A DNA stretch of 64,000 nucleotides from Lepiota brunneoincarnata (GCA_023014365.1 JAEBUN010000028.1:248001-312000); one strand, 5' to 3'. Counted from the first letter of the stretch, positions 45,042 through 56,733 are shown. The notes: generated from the letters alone by a model not told the origin. Numbers and translations: made by a program.

Positions 45042-47144
45042 TCAAGCAGGGGTAGTGGTGGCCTTCGATCTTCTGCTTGGGCCTGAGAAGAAACGTTGTT
45101 CAGCAAACCAAGACTTTGCTACGGCCCAAGTAACAAACCTTTGATGAATCCTTCCTGGTCCTCGTTGGATAGCTCTTCCAGCGTCCTGTTCTTGGTTTCG
45201 GGCAGGAGCAGTGTCGAGAAGATACCCGTGAGCATGAAGAAAGCGAAAAGCTCGAGGCTGCCGCCGTCCGTCAGTATCCTATTTCCTTACTAAATCAACA
45301 TATGGGTCACTCACATGTGCTTGACGAATTTGTTTGTTCCACCAATGTCCTTCAGGCGGGCAAAGCCAACTTGTGCGACAATAGCACCGAACTTGCCTGA
45401 GGCAGCAGAAATACCGTGGCCGGTGGAACGGTAGCGTGTTGGGAACACCTCTCCAGGAATAACGAAAGTGGTCGAGTTAGGACCAAAGTTCTGGAAAAAG
45501 TTGGCAAGGCAGTAGAGGAAGACAAATGCCTTCGTAGCAGAAGGAGTAGCCGTGAGCTTGTCATAGCCGAAGCCTGAAGAGTGACGGTGAATTTTTGACC
45601 TATATAAAAGCCACCGGGACACGTACCCATGATGACAAAAAGGATTGTGAGAACGATGAAGCCCATGAGCTGGATGGGTTTGCGTCCCCAGCTGTCAATA
45701 AAGAGGAAGGTCACCCAATAGCCAGGGATCAAGCCAGCGACAGCCAAAATCAAGTTGCCAACACAGATATTCGATAGGTTGTCATAGATGCCACGAGTGC
45801 CTTGGGTGACTGGTGTGCCAAAACCAATGGCCGTTAGGATGATAGAAGAGTTGAGACCCAGGCCGTAAAAGGCGATCTATATGTTTCCAGAAAATCATGA
45901 GCGGAAATTCGGCCGGCGTAGAGAGCCTCAAAAACCCACATCAAGGGCAAACCACGAATAGGACGTTCCCAAGAGAATTTTTCCGTTCTCCCATTTGCTG
46001 AAGTACTTGACAAAGTCACCCCAGCTCGCCCTAGGGGCATCCACTCGTTGGATGAGTCCATCATCGTTGTTAGCACCTCGTCCTCCGGCCATCACATCTT
46101 TGATATCCTCAGTGGCTTGTTGGACATTCCTCTCGATATCCATGGTGAAACGAGGCGTTTCTGGGATAGTGAGTCGGAAGTAAAGGGCGATAACACCGGG
46201 AACGCATCCAAGGCCAATAAGCAAACGCCACATGGGGTCGATACTACCAACATGAACGGTAGTGGGCGAGCCGAGGATGGCATTCTTGTAAGCGGCGGTA
46301 ACGATAAAGGCAACAAGGGCAGCCACTAGATTGTGAATTGTAAGAACAGCCACTGGGACTTTGAGTGCGGAAGGACCTACTGAAGTTGCCCCATCCCTGC
46401 GATGCGAAAACTGCTGTCATCATCCGTCCACGAATCTTGGTTGCCGCAAATTCGGAGGAGATGACGGCGCTCAAAGGATAATCCCCTCCTATGCCGACGC
46501 CCATCTGCACGAATAGTTCAAGTTAGACGCGGCACAGGGAAGAATGAACCGACTTACGATGAATCGCCATACTACAAGGGCACCAATGATATGGACAGAT
46601 GCCGCTTGTCCCGAGAGTGCCTGCCCGAATGTCGCAATTATCATGATCATCAATTCTACACCATCTTGAGTCGAGGGTTCAGAGATAAAGCCCCGGAGAG
46701 AGTGTTCATGCTCTACTTACACATCCTCTTACGACCGACGAGATCAGCAAGCCAACCGAAAAGCAGCTGACCGACGAGGGTGCCAACGGGGGTAGCCACC
46801 TTGACACCAAGCTCCTGGTCTGGGTTGAGCTTGCCATTTGCACCGTAGACATAACCCAACATTGCCGAGGCTATGTTAATAGCAAAAATGTCGTAGGCAT
46901 CTGTGAAGAAGCCGACTCCGGCGACAACACAAACTTTTGCATGGAACCAACTGAATTAAAACAGGGGAGGGTCAGGGGAAATAAAGGGGAGGGAAAGAGC
47001 CAAGACATATACTGACGAGAATTTAGCGGAGTCGACCTCTGCCAAGGCGGCTCGGCGGCTCTTATCAAGTACCAAGACATCATTTGAACGAGCCTTGACA
47101 TCGTTAGACTCGTGGTTTGAACTCTTTTCGTCGATGCTGGCCAT
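45042..47144 (-). CDS. PHO84: High-affinity inorganic phosphate:H+ symporter (Pho84-like)
   Basis: [20 protein letters not shown] starts the N-terminal tail, then [20 protein letters not shown] (helix 1, with the family [10 protein letters not shown] motif), [40 protein letters not shown] and [20 protein letters not shown] (the GxGxGGDYPLS signature of phosphate permeases). [14 protein letters not shown] follows, then the central loop, [87 protein letters not shown] and [14 protein letters not shown]. Complete, about 560 residues, about 12 exons, intact. Expected role: proton-coupled phosphate uptake at the plasma membrane, induced by phosphate starvation. I saw no CACGTG (Pho4-type) element in the 1 kb upstream. 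Confidence 0.93.
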
Positions 47145-47941
47145 CTTTTCCTCTTGGGCGGAAGGTACGAAGAGGGGAGAGGGAGACAAGAGTGAGAAAA
47201 CATAATTCGCGCGCCGTGCGCTTTATAATCTGCCTTTTTGCCCGACCCATCCGAGCGGCTGTAATCGTCCAGCTGCTCTGCTGATATTAAAACTCGCCCG
47301 CACGTTCGTAAGGATGGACCAATAGTATGGAATATTTCCTTTTTTGGACTAGGGTTGTCGAGAGTTCCTGAATCATTGTTGACCCACCGCCGCCTGTCGT
47401 GAGGATGTCACCGATAGATCTTGGCCGAGATCGCTGTAGGGTGCATATATGCATGGTGTGGCACCGCAATAACCCTGGCAGAGCATTGAAGGCTGTTCTC
47501 ATCTCAGGGAGAGAGACCACTGCTGTAGACAGTAGAACTATCTCTGCCTTGGAGAGGGAGAATGCGGATTCCATGGCACAAAGTCAGATTGGAGATGGAG
47601 GCTCTTCCGACAGATGGCACGGCTGTTTCAGGTCCAGGTTGCATGTGTCCCGCGGCGGCCTTGAGAACCCCGGACCGAGATTGGCTTCCGCGCTACAATT
47701 GCCAGAACCTCCAGGGCACAGAAATAATATGTGAGGCGCCGTGAACGCACAAGGCAGTCTATGTCTCATGAGCCAGTGAGAAGCCAATTAAGTGCTCACA
47801 CGAGTGGGGTTTACCCATTTTTTTTCCCCGGAAAATGGGCGGGCGGTCCGCATGGTTCCCACGAGTCCCTAAACGCCGCAAGACCGCTGAGCTCAGCGGT
47901 CTTCACAGGCGTCTGCCAACAACCACCGCGCCTCAACATCT
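47145..47941. promoter_or_regulatory. Divergent region between the phosphate transporter and LYRM5 genes
   Basis: About 800 bases, no gene. It must hold both promoters. A perfect 24-base palindrome at 47880-47903 lies 38 bases before the LYRM5 ATG. Short open frames (47399-47734 and others) overlap in several frames and look like chance. Confidence 0.5.
47880..47903. repeat. Perfect 24-base palindrome
   Basis: The half-site AAGACCGCTGAG is followed directly by its exact reverse complement, with no spacer. It sits in the divergent promoter region just upstream of the LYRM5/ETFRF1 start. It could be a binding site for a dimeric factor, possibly a Zn2Cys6 type, or form a cruciform or hairpin in the 5' UTR. 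Confidence 0.7.
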
Positions 47942-48356
47942 ATGGCGACCCAGTTAACGCGCTTGCGAGCTCTTGCACTGTACAAGGAGCTGCGTCATCT
48001 GGGGCGGGATTATCCAGACCCATCGTATGTTGGCTCAAGTTTGAGTCCCCCCCATGCTTACCCCGCTTTTGTCTAGCTATGATTTCAATGGAAGAGTGCG
48101 ACGGCTGTTTGAAAGTACACTGATTTCGCCCCCTTCTCTCCCCTCTCCTCATTTTCCGACAGAAAACAGGGATCTAACCGATCGGGACGAGATAGAGAAA
48201 GCATTGAAGATGGGCGAATACATCAAGAAAGGTGTGCCACCCCCGAGCACACTATCTTAAACCGTGCTTACTGCCGCAGAAACACTGGCCCTCTACTCCT
48301 TACGAAAATACCGCCATCTGAAGAGGATGTACCCAGACTCTATGTCAGACCCATGA
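47942..48356 (+). CDS. ETFRF1: LYR-motif protein, LYRM5/ETFRF1 family
   Basis: MATQLTRLRALALYKELRHL GRDYPDPSYDFNGRVRRLFE is followed by KNRDLTDRDEIEKALKMGEY and IKKETLALYSLRKYRHLKRM YPDSMSDP. The pattern 'LYKxLxxLGRDYP...KNxxx...GEF/Y...ALYxLRKYRxxK' matches the LYRM5/ETFRF1 family rather than other LYR proteins. In animals ETFRF1 binds electron-transferring flavoprotein in mitochondria and removes its FAD. The third residue of the LYR triad is K here (LYK), as in human LYRM5. About 100 residues, four exons, intact. Confidence 0.88.
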
Positions 48357-48706
48357 CACTCACTGCCAATACCCACGCATCCGGAACACCCCTAGACCGC
48401 CCACTCATCCGTTAACGCGCCATGTGGGTTGCTGATTGCTGCGCGCGCTGCCCTGGCAGGACAGTGTTGTTGTACCTTTTCAGTACTTGAAGATACGCTA
48501 CCACTGCGCACGTTCCTCGGCTAGTAAGTACACAACCTTAGGTCTCACGTCAAGTTGGGGATCATGTTTGATGGATTGCAGCGGATCCCCACGGGGCCCT
48601 GTATCCGTTGCGACTCAAGAGACATATATGTGCATGTACTGCCACCTCGCATCTTCCACGTTTCACAATCCATGGATTAAAGTAGAATAAGAGCTCGAAA
48701 GTGCTT
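48357..48706. other. Short intergenic between converging genes
   Basis: 350 bases between the stops of the LYRM5 and CorA-like genes. No gene recognised; an open frame at 48436-48690 has no motif. Confidence 0.5.
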
Positions 48707-50803
48707 TTACACCAAGTCACTTGGTTTCTTGACCCTGCGCTGTTCCAGTGCCCACTTGACCAACGTCCTCACAGGCCATTGCAAGCGAGCAGCAAAGCTG
48801 ACATCGACATCCTCGTGGCGATGCTTGTTGTGAAGAGCGACAAGGATCCAGATGGAGGCAGCGGTTAGTAGCAAGGCAAGTACGATGTAGTGGACTAATG
48901 ATCCGCGACCATCCTCACTGAAGTTGTGAATATTCATGCCAAAAACCGACTGCAAAAAACAGCTGAGTATGCTTTCCCCCTTGGGATGATCGACGTACTG
49001 CGGAAAAAGATGCGGGAAGGAACACCATGGTTAAATATGATATTTGCTTCACAACTAATATTCAACGGGGTGGTCAATGGGCTTTTTCCCGAACCGAACG
49101 ATGGGTGTGTGCATACCGGCACTGTCACGCAGTGTTGCTTCCGTCAATGATCGCATGTCCTGACTGTCTCGAAAGTTGACATTATTGAATACCTGCGAAT
49201 CACTCGTCGTGAGAACCTAGAGCCAACACTCAAACAATGTAGCCGCATACAAGATTGACCAGATTCTCAAGGCGCATGTCCTGCATCTTGCGGAACATCT
49301 CTAGTCGATCTATTTCCGATAGCAAGACATTGCATTCCCTGTCCATGATTCGCACCGAGCGCTCACGCTCGGGGTGATCTTGCATAGTAGGGCTTGGGGT
49401 GGTTTGAATGAAGAGAACGGCTTTCTTGAAATCCTCCAGCATTGAAGTATAATGCAGTAACGAAGCTCGGATAACATGCAACTCGCGGGTTTGGTATGCA
49501 TCGTTGGTGACGAGAATCTCAGTTTCCTAACCCATGATCAGTCCCAGGGTCAAGGGAGAGAGAGAAGGTATGATTCACTCACGAGCCAACATATGTGGGC
49601 ATAGAGCGTTTCAAGTGCTTCGTCCCAGGCATACAAAGCATGCCAAAATAGACTTAGCAGGACAAACGTCGGGTCGTCTGACTGACTGAAAATAGTCCGC
49701 CAGTACACGCTCTGACCAGCGAACTGGAATCTGGAATGGAGTATCTCGGCGCTAGTACTTTGCCATTCCGGAGGCGGGTGGTATGATATGACAGTACTAC
49801 TATCTTTATGTCGGATTATATGCAACGCCAACAAATCAATGAGGACGATCTTATCCTCTAAGGTTCATAGTTGAGCCGGTTCCGTTTGATACCAAGTGGA
49901 GAAACTATTTCACTCACTCGAACGGAGCGATAGCGGGGCCTGGGTGTCGATAGTGATCGTGCCAGCCCGGGACATGACTCTGTTGGGTTCGTGGGTAATA
50001 GGTGGCACTGCTGGAGTTGGATTATCGATCACTCGAAGAAAGTTGAGGACGATCGTGATATCTAACGTGCTTGATGAGCGGCCATAAGATGCAGATAAAA
50101 AATAAAAAAAAGGTGCGACTTACGATCACTCTCGTCCTCAGGGTTATCTTCTTGGTATCGCGAGGGAATCCAATTCAAGGAAGATGAAAAGAAGAAAGGT
50201 TCAATCCGATACCTGCTCGAAGTTAGCATGCTACTTTTCATTTTTGCACGAGACAAAGGCCAATACTTTGTTCCCAGCATCTGCATCACAGGAGCAGAAA
50301 GATTCTCAATAAATATTGCCCGAATTCGGGTCCCATCTGGCCTCCTAGCCTGCAGTAGAATTGAGTTTAGCAACGGAAAATACTTGGAAGGTTAAACGCG
50401 CGCCTGTATTTTGCGCCAGAATTCTTTGGCATTCTGCAGTGTCACCTGATGATGAGACTGGCTTGGAGAACCGACCCTGATCATTAACATCCACATAGTA
50501 GATAACGCAAGGGGGGAATTCTGATCCACTTCTCTCCGTCAGCAACTTTGCGATACCACTTCGCTCAAGGCGAACTGATGACCAGTTGCGGAACAGTGAG
50601 GTGGGGTATCCGATCCACGACTTCGGGTCCAGCGCATTGAAGCTTTCGCCAGAGGGTCTGGACTCGAATGGTGTTTCGGCGCTTAGGTCTGCCCAGGGCC
50701 AGGGGCCTGAAGGCGCCGCGTGCCTATGAGACGCTCGAGGGATGCGTGGCCGTATTCCCTTAGCGTTTGGTGGAACCTGGGGAGCGATTATCGAGTAGGC
50801 CAT
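48707..50803 (-). CDS. CorA-like Mg2+/cation transporter family protein
   Basis: Start MAYSIIAPQVPPNAKGIRPR; soluble N-terminal domain with LFRNWSSVRLERSGIAKLLT and PPCVIYYVDVNDQGRFSKPV. Then RIRAIFIENLSAPVMQMLGT and YRIEPFFFSSSLNWIPSRYQ, SVYWRTIFSQSDDPTFVLLS, and a helical region ELHVIRASLLHYTSMLEDFK and MDRECNVLLSEIDRLEMFRK. The membrane end is KQISYLTMVFLPASFSA, spliced to SVFGMNIHNF. GMN is the CorA selectivity motif. A second helix HYIVLALLLTAASIWILVAL and a basic tail follow. Two C-terminal membrane helices with GMN between them define the CorA/Mrs2/Alr1 superfamily. The long variable N-terminal domain is typical of the large CorA-like family of Agaricomycetes. Transported ion not certain. 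Confidence 0.87.
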
Positions 50804-51778
50804 TGTATCTTGGTGGGGGGCGACCCAGCCGTGGATTCGATGTTCATTTTAAATACAACACTCTCCCTTAGGCGCCTCTGGAGAGGAACCATATTTAGCA
50901 ATCCAGACTTCGAAGCTCCTCTTCGGAGTCGGCGCAGGGGCCTGCCCGTGCGCTGTCTCCGGAGAACTCGCGTGCCAAGGTGTAGTCCCTGAAGACCATG
51001 CCAAGGCCATGGATTATGCAGTGCACGAGCAGGGAGTTTCAAGTCCTGATAATCTGAGGTACTAATGGTCGATTTTCCTGAGCCAGCTTGCAGACCGCCA
51101 GATGCGACTCCATCGCCGGTATTCTCGGAATGACTGCTGGATATTAAATTGGAGCTGAGCTTATCGCCGGGGGGCGCTTTCCTGAAACGTGAGCGCGGGA
51201 CACACTGTGCAAAAGTGTGATGATGTCATGTACATACTGTACTTTCAAGCTTCAGGCTCAGCGCTCAGCGCTCAGGACTCGTCGCCATCGGCATAATCGC
51301 TTTCAAACATATTTTGCGAGCTTACCCGCATGAATTGAGTTTCCATGACCCACTGGGCGCGTTCTTCGACCAGGGCCTTGTTCGTATTGTGTACAGCACA
51401 AGAGGGTTGGAGCCTGACGTGCGTGATTGGCCAAGGTTGTGATTAAAAACCATGCGCAGTGTGGCCTTGTTTTCACCTTCATAGCCACCTATGTGTATCA
51501 AAGCTTTCAGCCCATATCGGTGGTAGCCAAAGGATTTCAAGTGAACGTGAAAGGTCTTCTGCCATCTTCTCTAGGAGCCTCACTGCGGAGCAGGCTGATT
51601 GTGCGTGTAGTTGGGTCACCATGTGATGGGTGGGATTGTTTACTTTCGATTCATTTAAGTACTGACACAATGAGATACTACTAAACTTCTCCGAGAGATC
51701 TTCAAGAGCTGATATCTGAGGTAGAGTAAAGGCAGAACTTGGGAACTCGAGGTTAGATATCGGGTTATGCGTTGGGGT
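50804..51778. other. Intergenic, about 1 kb
   Basis: Between the CorA-like start and the 3' end of the pectate lyase gene. Minus-strand frames near 51479-51760 (for example FPSSAFTLPQISALEDLSEK) could be a 3' exon of the lyase gene if the stop at 51779 is avoided by splicing. A short direct repeat of GCTCAG units lies near 51255-51272. Confidence 0.45.
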
Positions 51779-53135
51779 TCAGGAACGACTTACGCTGCTG
51801 TCGGGTCCACTACCAATCTCAACGGGCTCGTCACCATCGTCGTTACCAGTGTACCTCTGGCAGATAGTGTCAACGCTTTGTGCCCTGGTTGTCCTAATCT
51901 TGGCAGAGCTGGAAAAGAGCATAAGTTTCTAATGGCCAGCGCATCAATCCTGCCTTACTCTCCGTAGTTCCTGTCGATCAACAGTATGTAAGTATGAGTC
52001 GTTACCCAAGTGGATTGAACTTCTCTCTCTTACGAGTTGATTCCAGCGAGAACATCACCATTCACGGCCCAGACATCATTTATTTGGACTTGACGCTTAA
52101 ACTGAGTCCCACAGTTTCCGCACTGCAATAGAGGTTTGAGCACAGGGTAACCAGTAGAATCAACATCGCCACTGACGCTGCGGTAGAGTTTTCCAAAGTT
52201 TTCCACGTAGAACTTGGAAAATATCAAGACTTTGCTCCTGAGGCTGTTCATCAGTCGCTACTCACGGAGTTAATGATAACCTGTAAAATTTTGTTAATCA
52301 GGATTAGCTCCGAGTTCCTTGATATTGGATAGACGAACCAAGCCACCGCCATTGTGTTGAATAACTTGAAAATGACATGAGTTTTTATATAGAATTTAAC
52401 GCGAAATGTGTAGCCACCTTTGTCGTCTGCATTCTAGGACCATGCACTGTTAGTATGAAACGACAGATTTCTCGGCGGGCAAGATGTACCTTGGCCTGAG
52501 GAAAGGTTTTGAATGAGCAAAATCTTTTTTGCATAATCCTATGCATGACTTACACCCCCGTAGTTGATATGAGAAGTACCACTGGTCTGTTTAATCGTAA
52601 TGGCGTCTTCGCAGACATCCTGACCAAAGAAAAGGAATGAGCCAGGTCGATATACATGAGATAAAGCAACACACCTCAAAGTAAACATGGTCCAGAGTGC
52701 AAGAGCCTGAAGCAATGAAGCTTTTAATGTCCAATGCTTTCACCTTGACGGGGACGACTGACCAAGGCAGTGAACACCTTCCGATTGGTTGGGGCCGATA
52801 ACAACACGGCTCAGGGTCGCGCCTTCCTCCAGTAAGAAGACCGGTGTCGGAGTCACCACCTTCACTCTGTCCGTTGCAAGCGCCGGAGCCACGATCAGTA
52901 GCGGGTATAAGCCTGAGGGGGTGTGAAAGTAGCTCCGGCTGCGATGGTGATAGGTTTGCTCAGGGAGGAAGTGGTGGGAGGTTTTGGGAAGACGTTGGTG
53001 GCCGTGCGACGTTCCAGTCTACACAGGATTTGTGTAAGTTCATTAGTCGGTGCTGCGGAGAGTTGGGGGAGCTTACGGGTTGGCTGCGACGAGCGAAGTG
53101 AGAAGAATCAAGGAGCAAAACTTGAGGGAAAACAT
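51779..53135 (-). pseudogene. Secreted pectate lyase, family PL3, with at least two frame shifts
   Basis: The start MFSLKFCSLILLTSLVAANP is a signal peptide. The mature part reads [150 protein letters not shown] and RTTRAQSVDTICQRYTGNDD. The order and the DVCEDAITIK / VIQHNGGG / [14 protein letters not shown] motifs identify polysaccharide lyase 3, a parallel beta-helix that cleaves de-esterified pectin in plant cell walls. One extra base occurs at plus 52897 (TRY/DRG) and another at 52842 (SDT/VFLL); the junction after NYG is also unclear. Either pseudogene or sequence errors. Confidence 0.75.
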
Positions 53136-53144
53136 GGCTGATCA

Positions 53145-53158
53145 GGGGGGGGGGGGGG
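53145..53158 (+). repeat. Run of 14 G
   Basis: A pure G tract lies 10 bases upstream of the pectate lyase ATG, so its transcript would carry a C tract in the 5' UTR or core promoter. Such tracts are also error-prone in sequencing. Confidence 0.9.
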
Positions 53159-54598
53159 CAGTTCCTGCAAAACTAGGAATTCTGGGTTTATGAGAAGGTA
53201 TCTCCACGTCTTTATATCCTCCTTCCTGGGGACCAGTGAACATGACAGCTGTATAGGGTGCGGCACAACGGATTGCAACATTCCGGACGGACCGTGTAGA
53301 TGTTACTGTGAGTGTCCAGAATACCGGAGAGAAGCAGCCAAGAATTTTAAAGGAATTCAACAAATCTGTGAATGTGCACAATTCCGCCAAAAATTCTCCC
53401 GCAGGTGGTACGTCATCAAAACTATGTAGGGATCAATGGCGGTCGAGATACAATGCCTTGTTAGAGTTCTACAGGGTCCGGACGGTCCGCTTGGACTCTA
53501 GAGATAGCAGCAACGGCTGCCGCAGACAAACCCTTCATCAGGAGTGTGACCATCGTTGCGTTGAAAGTCTACTATGACAAGGACTTCATAGAGTTCCACG
53601 TGGCGAACGGGAGAAAGAGAAGTATCAAGAGACGTCGTAATGGGCAGTGTCAGCTGGTGCTGAAGTGCTGACGAGACGGCACGGTTGGAAATTCTGAGAT
53701 CATCCTTGGAAAAATCCCGGAGATGAAAAGACTGCTGTGTCCAGTGACGTTCTGAACCTTTGTAACCAGAGACAGTTAGATACTGCATGCATCCGACATC
53801 GTAGGTTCAGACTGCTCTGAACCTAAATTTCAAGGGAAAAAGCCAGAGCACACGATCACGTGATAGAGAACCCCATCGATTGCCCCCGTCTGAAGACTGG
53901 ACTTTCTTCAACGCTTACGACTCTTGATCATAAATCACCACCAACATCGAGAGTCTTTGCTCAGGCGCAGCAGTTTGACGCCCATCAGATCATAACATAA
54001 CTCTGACGTGGTGCAATTCAGGATCGCACCAATATGCCGGGTCTTCCTGACTCATCCAGCCACCTGGCCTTCACCAACAACTAGGATGTATCCCTTGTCC
54101 TCCCACTTTCATCTTCTGGCCGTTATCGATGGATCATCGTCTCCTCTGCATGCCATGCCTTTGATGACCGGCAACAACCATCTGGCTTCTTGCGCGTGTT
54201 CATTGCGTGTCTCGAGGAATGGTCACTGACAGGTAAGAGTGCGACCTGTTTGCATACCGCACGATTCGATAATAGTGCTTGATACAGATATACCCTCGGT
54301 TAAATTGGCAACTTTTGCATCCAATTTCTCAAAAAGAATGCAAATCAGAATACTGATTCATTTATGAATGAGTGGTCATAAGAAGTCCGCAAAGGTAGGC
54401 AAGTAATCGAGCATTCAAACACAAGCTAGCTGAAGAATGAAGCAGAGGAAATTATTTATACAGAGAGCTATTGTAACACGATGCCTGCCAGCAATACCGG
54501 CGCCCAAAAAAATCATGCAAGAAAGAGGTATCATGTCTAATGGGTGGGTATGTTTAAAACGACAATGAACAGACTTATATGAGATGTTTAACTCACAC
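53159..54598. other. Intergenic, 1.4 kb
   Basis: No recognisable gene. Contains the pectate lyase upstream region and the MAF1 3' side. A TCACGTGA E-box occurs at 53856-53863, about 720 bases upstream of the lyase start. Open frames (53498-53788 minus, 54008-54229 plus) show no motif. Confidence 0.5.
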
Positions 54599-55678
54599 TC
54601 AAGCTACGGACTTTAATCCCATAGCCCGAGCCCCGGCTCCAGCGCCTCCATCCCAGCCCATAAATCGCTCTGAGAATGAGCTCTCCATTGGGTATTCATC
54701 TTCTTCATACCAGGACCGCCCGATGCCCCTGGAGCGTGCCCACACAGAGATGAACAATATCCGCTTTAGCTTTCGGTTAAGGAAAAACCAATGGGAGGAC
54801 CAGAGTAATGCTCCACGGCGTTTCATTCGAGAACTACGATACATCAAGGACGGAATATCATCAGGAATAGTGGACTCGAGAGCAACCCTGGGCGTCGGTG
54901 GAAGGTTTTTTGTCGAACGCGCAAGATAACGGGGCTTGACCTCATCGATATCATAGTCGTCGAATTGGAAAGTTGCGTCATCATCGGATGACGATTCTTC
55001 GTCAGCAACGGAGGCGACATCGTCCTCGTCGTCTGAGAAGTCATTGGCGTGCGGGTCGGCCTCGATCTCTGGAGTATAAGAGAACACTTCACATTCGGAA
55101 AGGCCGATGACTTCGTCAATGAGCCGGAAAAGAGTGGGATGGGTCCCCGATACAATAGGTGGCGGACTAAGGGGGCTGGACAGCACTTGGCTGTAAGGCG
55201 AAGTCGAAGGCGGGGGAAAGATGTCCGGGGATGAAGGAGGGTAGGAAGAGTAGGTTCTGGGGGCAGTTACCCCTGCGCGCTGGGGTGAGACGAGGGTGTT
55301 GCTGAGCGCATTGAGGACACCTGCGCCGCTTTTTTCCTTGACAAAGTGGGAGGGGCGCACATCTGAGAACTCGTAATCGGGGAAGGCGATGTTTAAGGTG
55401 GCAATAAGGAGGTAGAGGGTCTTCCGAGAGGCGTGTTTGTCGATCGGACCGAAGGGGGTCATTTCGGCTTCTTGGTCGAGCGCAAGCCAGGACGGAAGCG
55501 GGGGAGAGCTGGAGACTTCATCCCTGTATGCGGATTCGAGGGTCTTGAAGAGTTTCTTGTCACGCTTGATGTTCTTGCAACTGTAGGCCTCCATTCGAGT
55601 ATGGACTGAGCATTCTGGACCTTCGTGAGTGAGGGATTGCGCAAGGCGCGAGAGGGCGGGATTCTCGATATATTTCAT
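54599..55678 (-). CDS. MAF1: Maf1, repressor of RNA polymerase III
   Basis: A single long exon of 359 codons. N-terminal Maf1 box: MKYIENPALSRLAQSLTHEG and RMEAYSCKNIKRDKKLFKTL. Middle box: LDQEAEMTPFGPIDKHASRK TLYLLIATLNIAFPDYEFSD, VRPSHFVKE. A Ser/Pro-rich insert and an acidic stretch (DDEDDVASVADEESSSDDD) follow. C-terminal box: ALLWSSHWFFLNRKLKRILF ISVWARSR. Maf1 is the conserved phosphoprotein that inhibits RNA polymerase III transcription in nutrient limitation and stress, downstream of TORC1. All three family boxes are present and in frame. The long insert (about residues 130-200) is larger than in animals but usual in fungi. Confidence 0.9.
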   Translation of the reverse strand: MKYIENPALSRLAQSLTHEGPECSVHTRMEAYSCKNIKRDKKLFKTLESAYRDEVSSSPPLPSWLALDQEAEMTPFGPIDKHASRKTLYLLIATLNIAFPDYEFSDVRPSHFVKEKSGAGVLNALSNTLVSPQRAGVTAPRTYSSYPPSSPDIFPPPSTSPYSQVLSSPLSPPPIVSGTHPTLFRLIDEVIGLSECEVFSYTPEIEADPHANDFSDDEDDVASVADEESSSDDDATFQFDDYDIDEVKPRYLARSTKNLPPTPRVALESTIPDDIPSLMYRSSRMKRRGALLWSSHWFFLNRKLKRILFISVWARSRGIGRSWYEEDEYPMESSFSERFMGWDGGAGAGARAMGLKSVA

Positions 55679-55879
55679 GTGGCGGTTGGCCTGCGACGTT
55701 GAGGGATGATTGCGAGGCTACGGTAGGCGTTGGTGCGGACGGTGTGAAGGACCGCGGGGTGTGGGGGAGGTGGGGCGGTTTTGGGTTGTTTGTTTGAGGT
55801 CCGGTTACCTTTTTGGGGAGGACTGCTCCAATCGGGGTGCTTGGACCTTTTCTGTTCTATATTATATGTACAATTCTAA

Positions 55880-56733
55880 TTACCGTTTCTTGCTACCATT
55901 ATTAGGATCATTGTCAGGTCCATAATATCTAAACATCGTCTTTCCCTTTCCTTGTCCAGTGCCACTATCAAAACCAGACCGATATTTTTGTTTTCGGCGG
56001 CGCACACTCCAGGGTATCATAGTAACGCCCTCTTTTGCTGCTTCACTGTCTGGAGAGAGAGCGATGCGGTCACAAGCAACAAATGGAGGGCAAAATTTGA
56101 GTGTCGAGGGGGGCGTAGCCGTTGGACTGATAGAATTCAATCCAGATGTTGATGCTGCTGACCCGGGGGCCGGTCGATCTATCGATGGTTTGGGATATGG
56201 GTTCGTCGCAGCAGGGGGATCGGCTGGTATAGGATAAGGATTGGAAACCGCTGTCGTTGTGGTCATGTAAGAGTGAGAGCGTGAACGAGGACGCGGCTTT
56301 GCGGTGGAAGAAGACGCTTCTGGAAGTATAGCATCTGTGTATTTGATATGCATCATTAGACGTGAAGGGAGGCCTGGTGATGGGGATACACTGCTTACCT
56401 GTGCCGTTGCTTCTGAGCCGAGCGGAAGGGCCGTTGCGTACGTTTGACCGAGCACGAGGAGGGTGGTTGGATTGCTCTGCCGGGGGTGGTTGAGGACCTG
56501 AGAAAAAGACAATAAGAGATTGAATTTGGGCACGCGGATGAAGCGCCCATACGGCGGTGGGGATACGTACATGGAGCTTGGGAAGGGTTCTCTGGCATAA
56601 GTGGCGCTGAGAGTCGAAAGGGAGCATTGTCCGGGTTTCGGGGCACGGTAAAACGGGGGTCCGGTCTGACAGTGGGCGGATCTGGTCGCACGAAGCAAAA
56701 ATGTGTGTCTGAGTCCAAGACAGATAGAGACAT
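55880..56733 (-). CDS. Disordered protein of unknown function
   Basis: Probable exons: MSLSVLDSDTHFCFVRPDPP followed by RPDPRFTVPRNPDNAPFRLS and APLMPENPSQA; PQPPPAEQSNHPPRARSNVR; and a long last exon with DAILPEASSSTAKPRPRSRS, NPYPIPADPPAATNPYPKPS, TLKFCPPFVACDRIALSPDS, VTMIPWSVRRRKQKYRSGFD and FRYYGPDNDPNNGSKKR. The sequence is Pro/Ser-rich and predicted disordered by composition, with a basic patch near the end. I do not recognise it. The start is uncertain: the ATG at 56733 or, in the same frame, 57006 with a longer N-terminus. The last exon frame is open far upstream, but I regard that extension as chance. Confidence 0.5.

Noticed and set aside
53498..53788. 96-codon minus-strand open frame
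   Set aside because: No signal peptide, conserved motif or splice context; probably chance.
53856..53863. TCACGTGA E-box as a regulatory site
   Set aside because: A single 8-base match 720 bases from the nearest start is too weak to call as a functional site.
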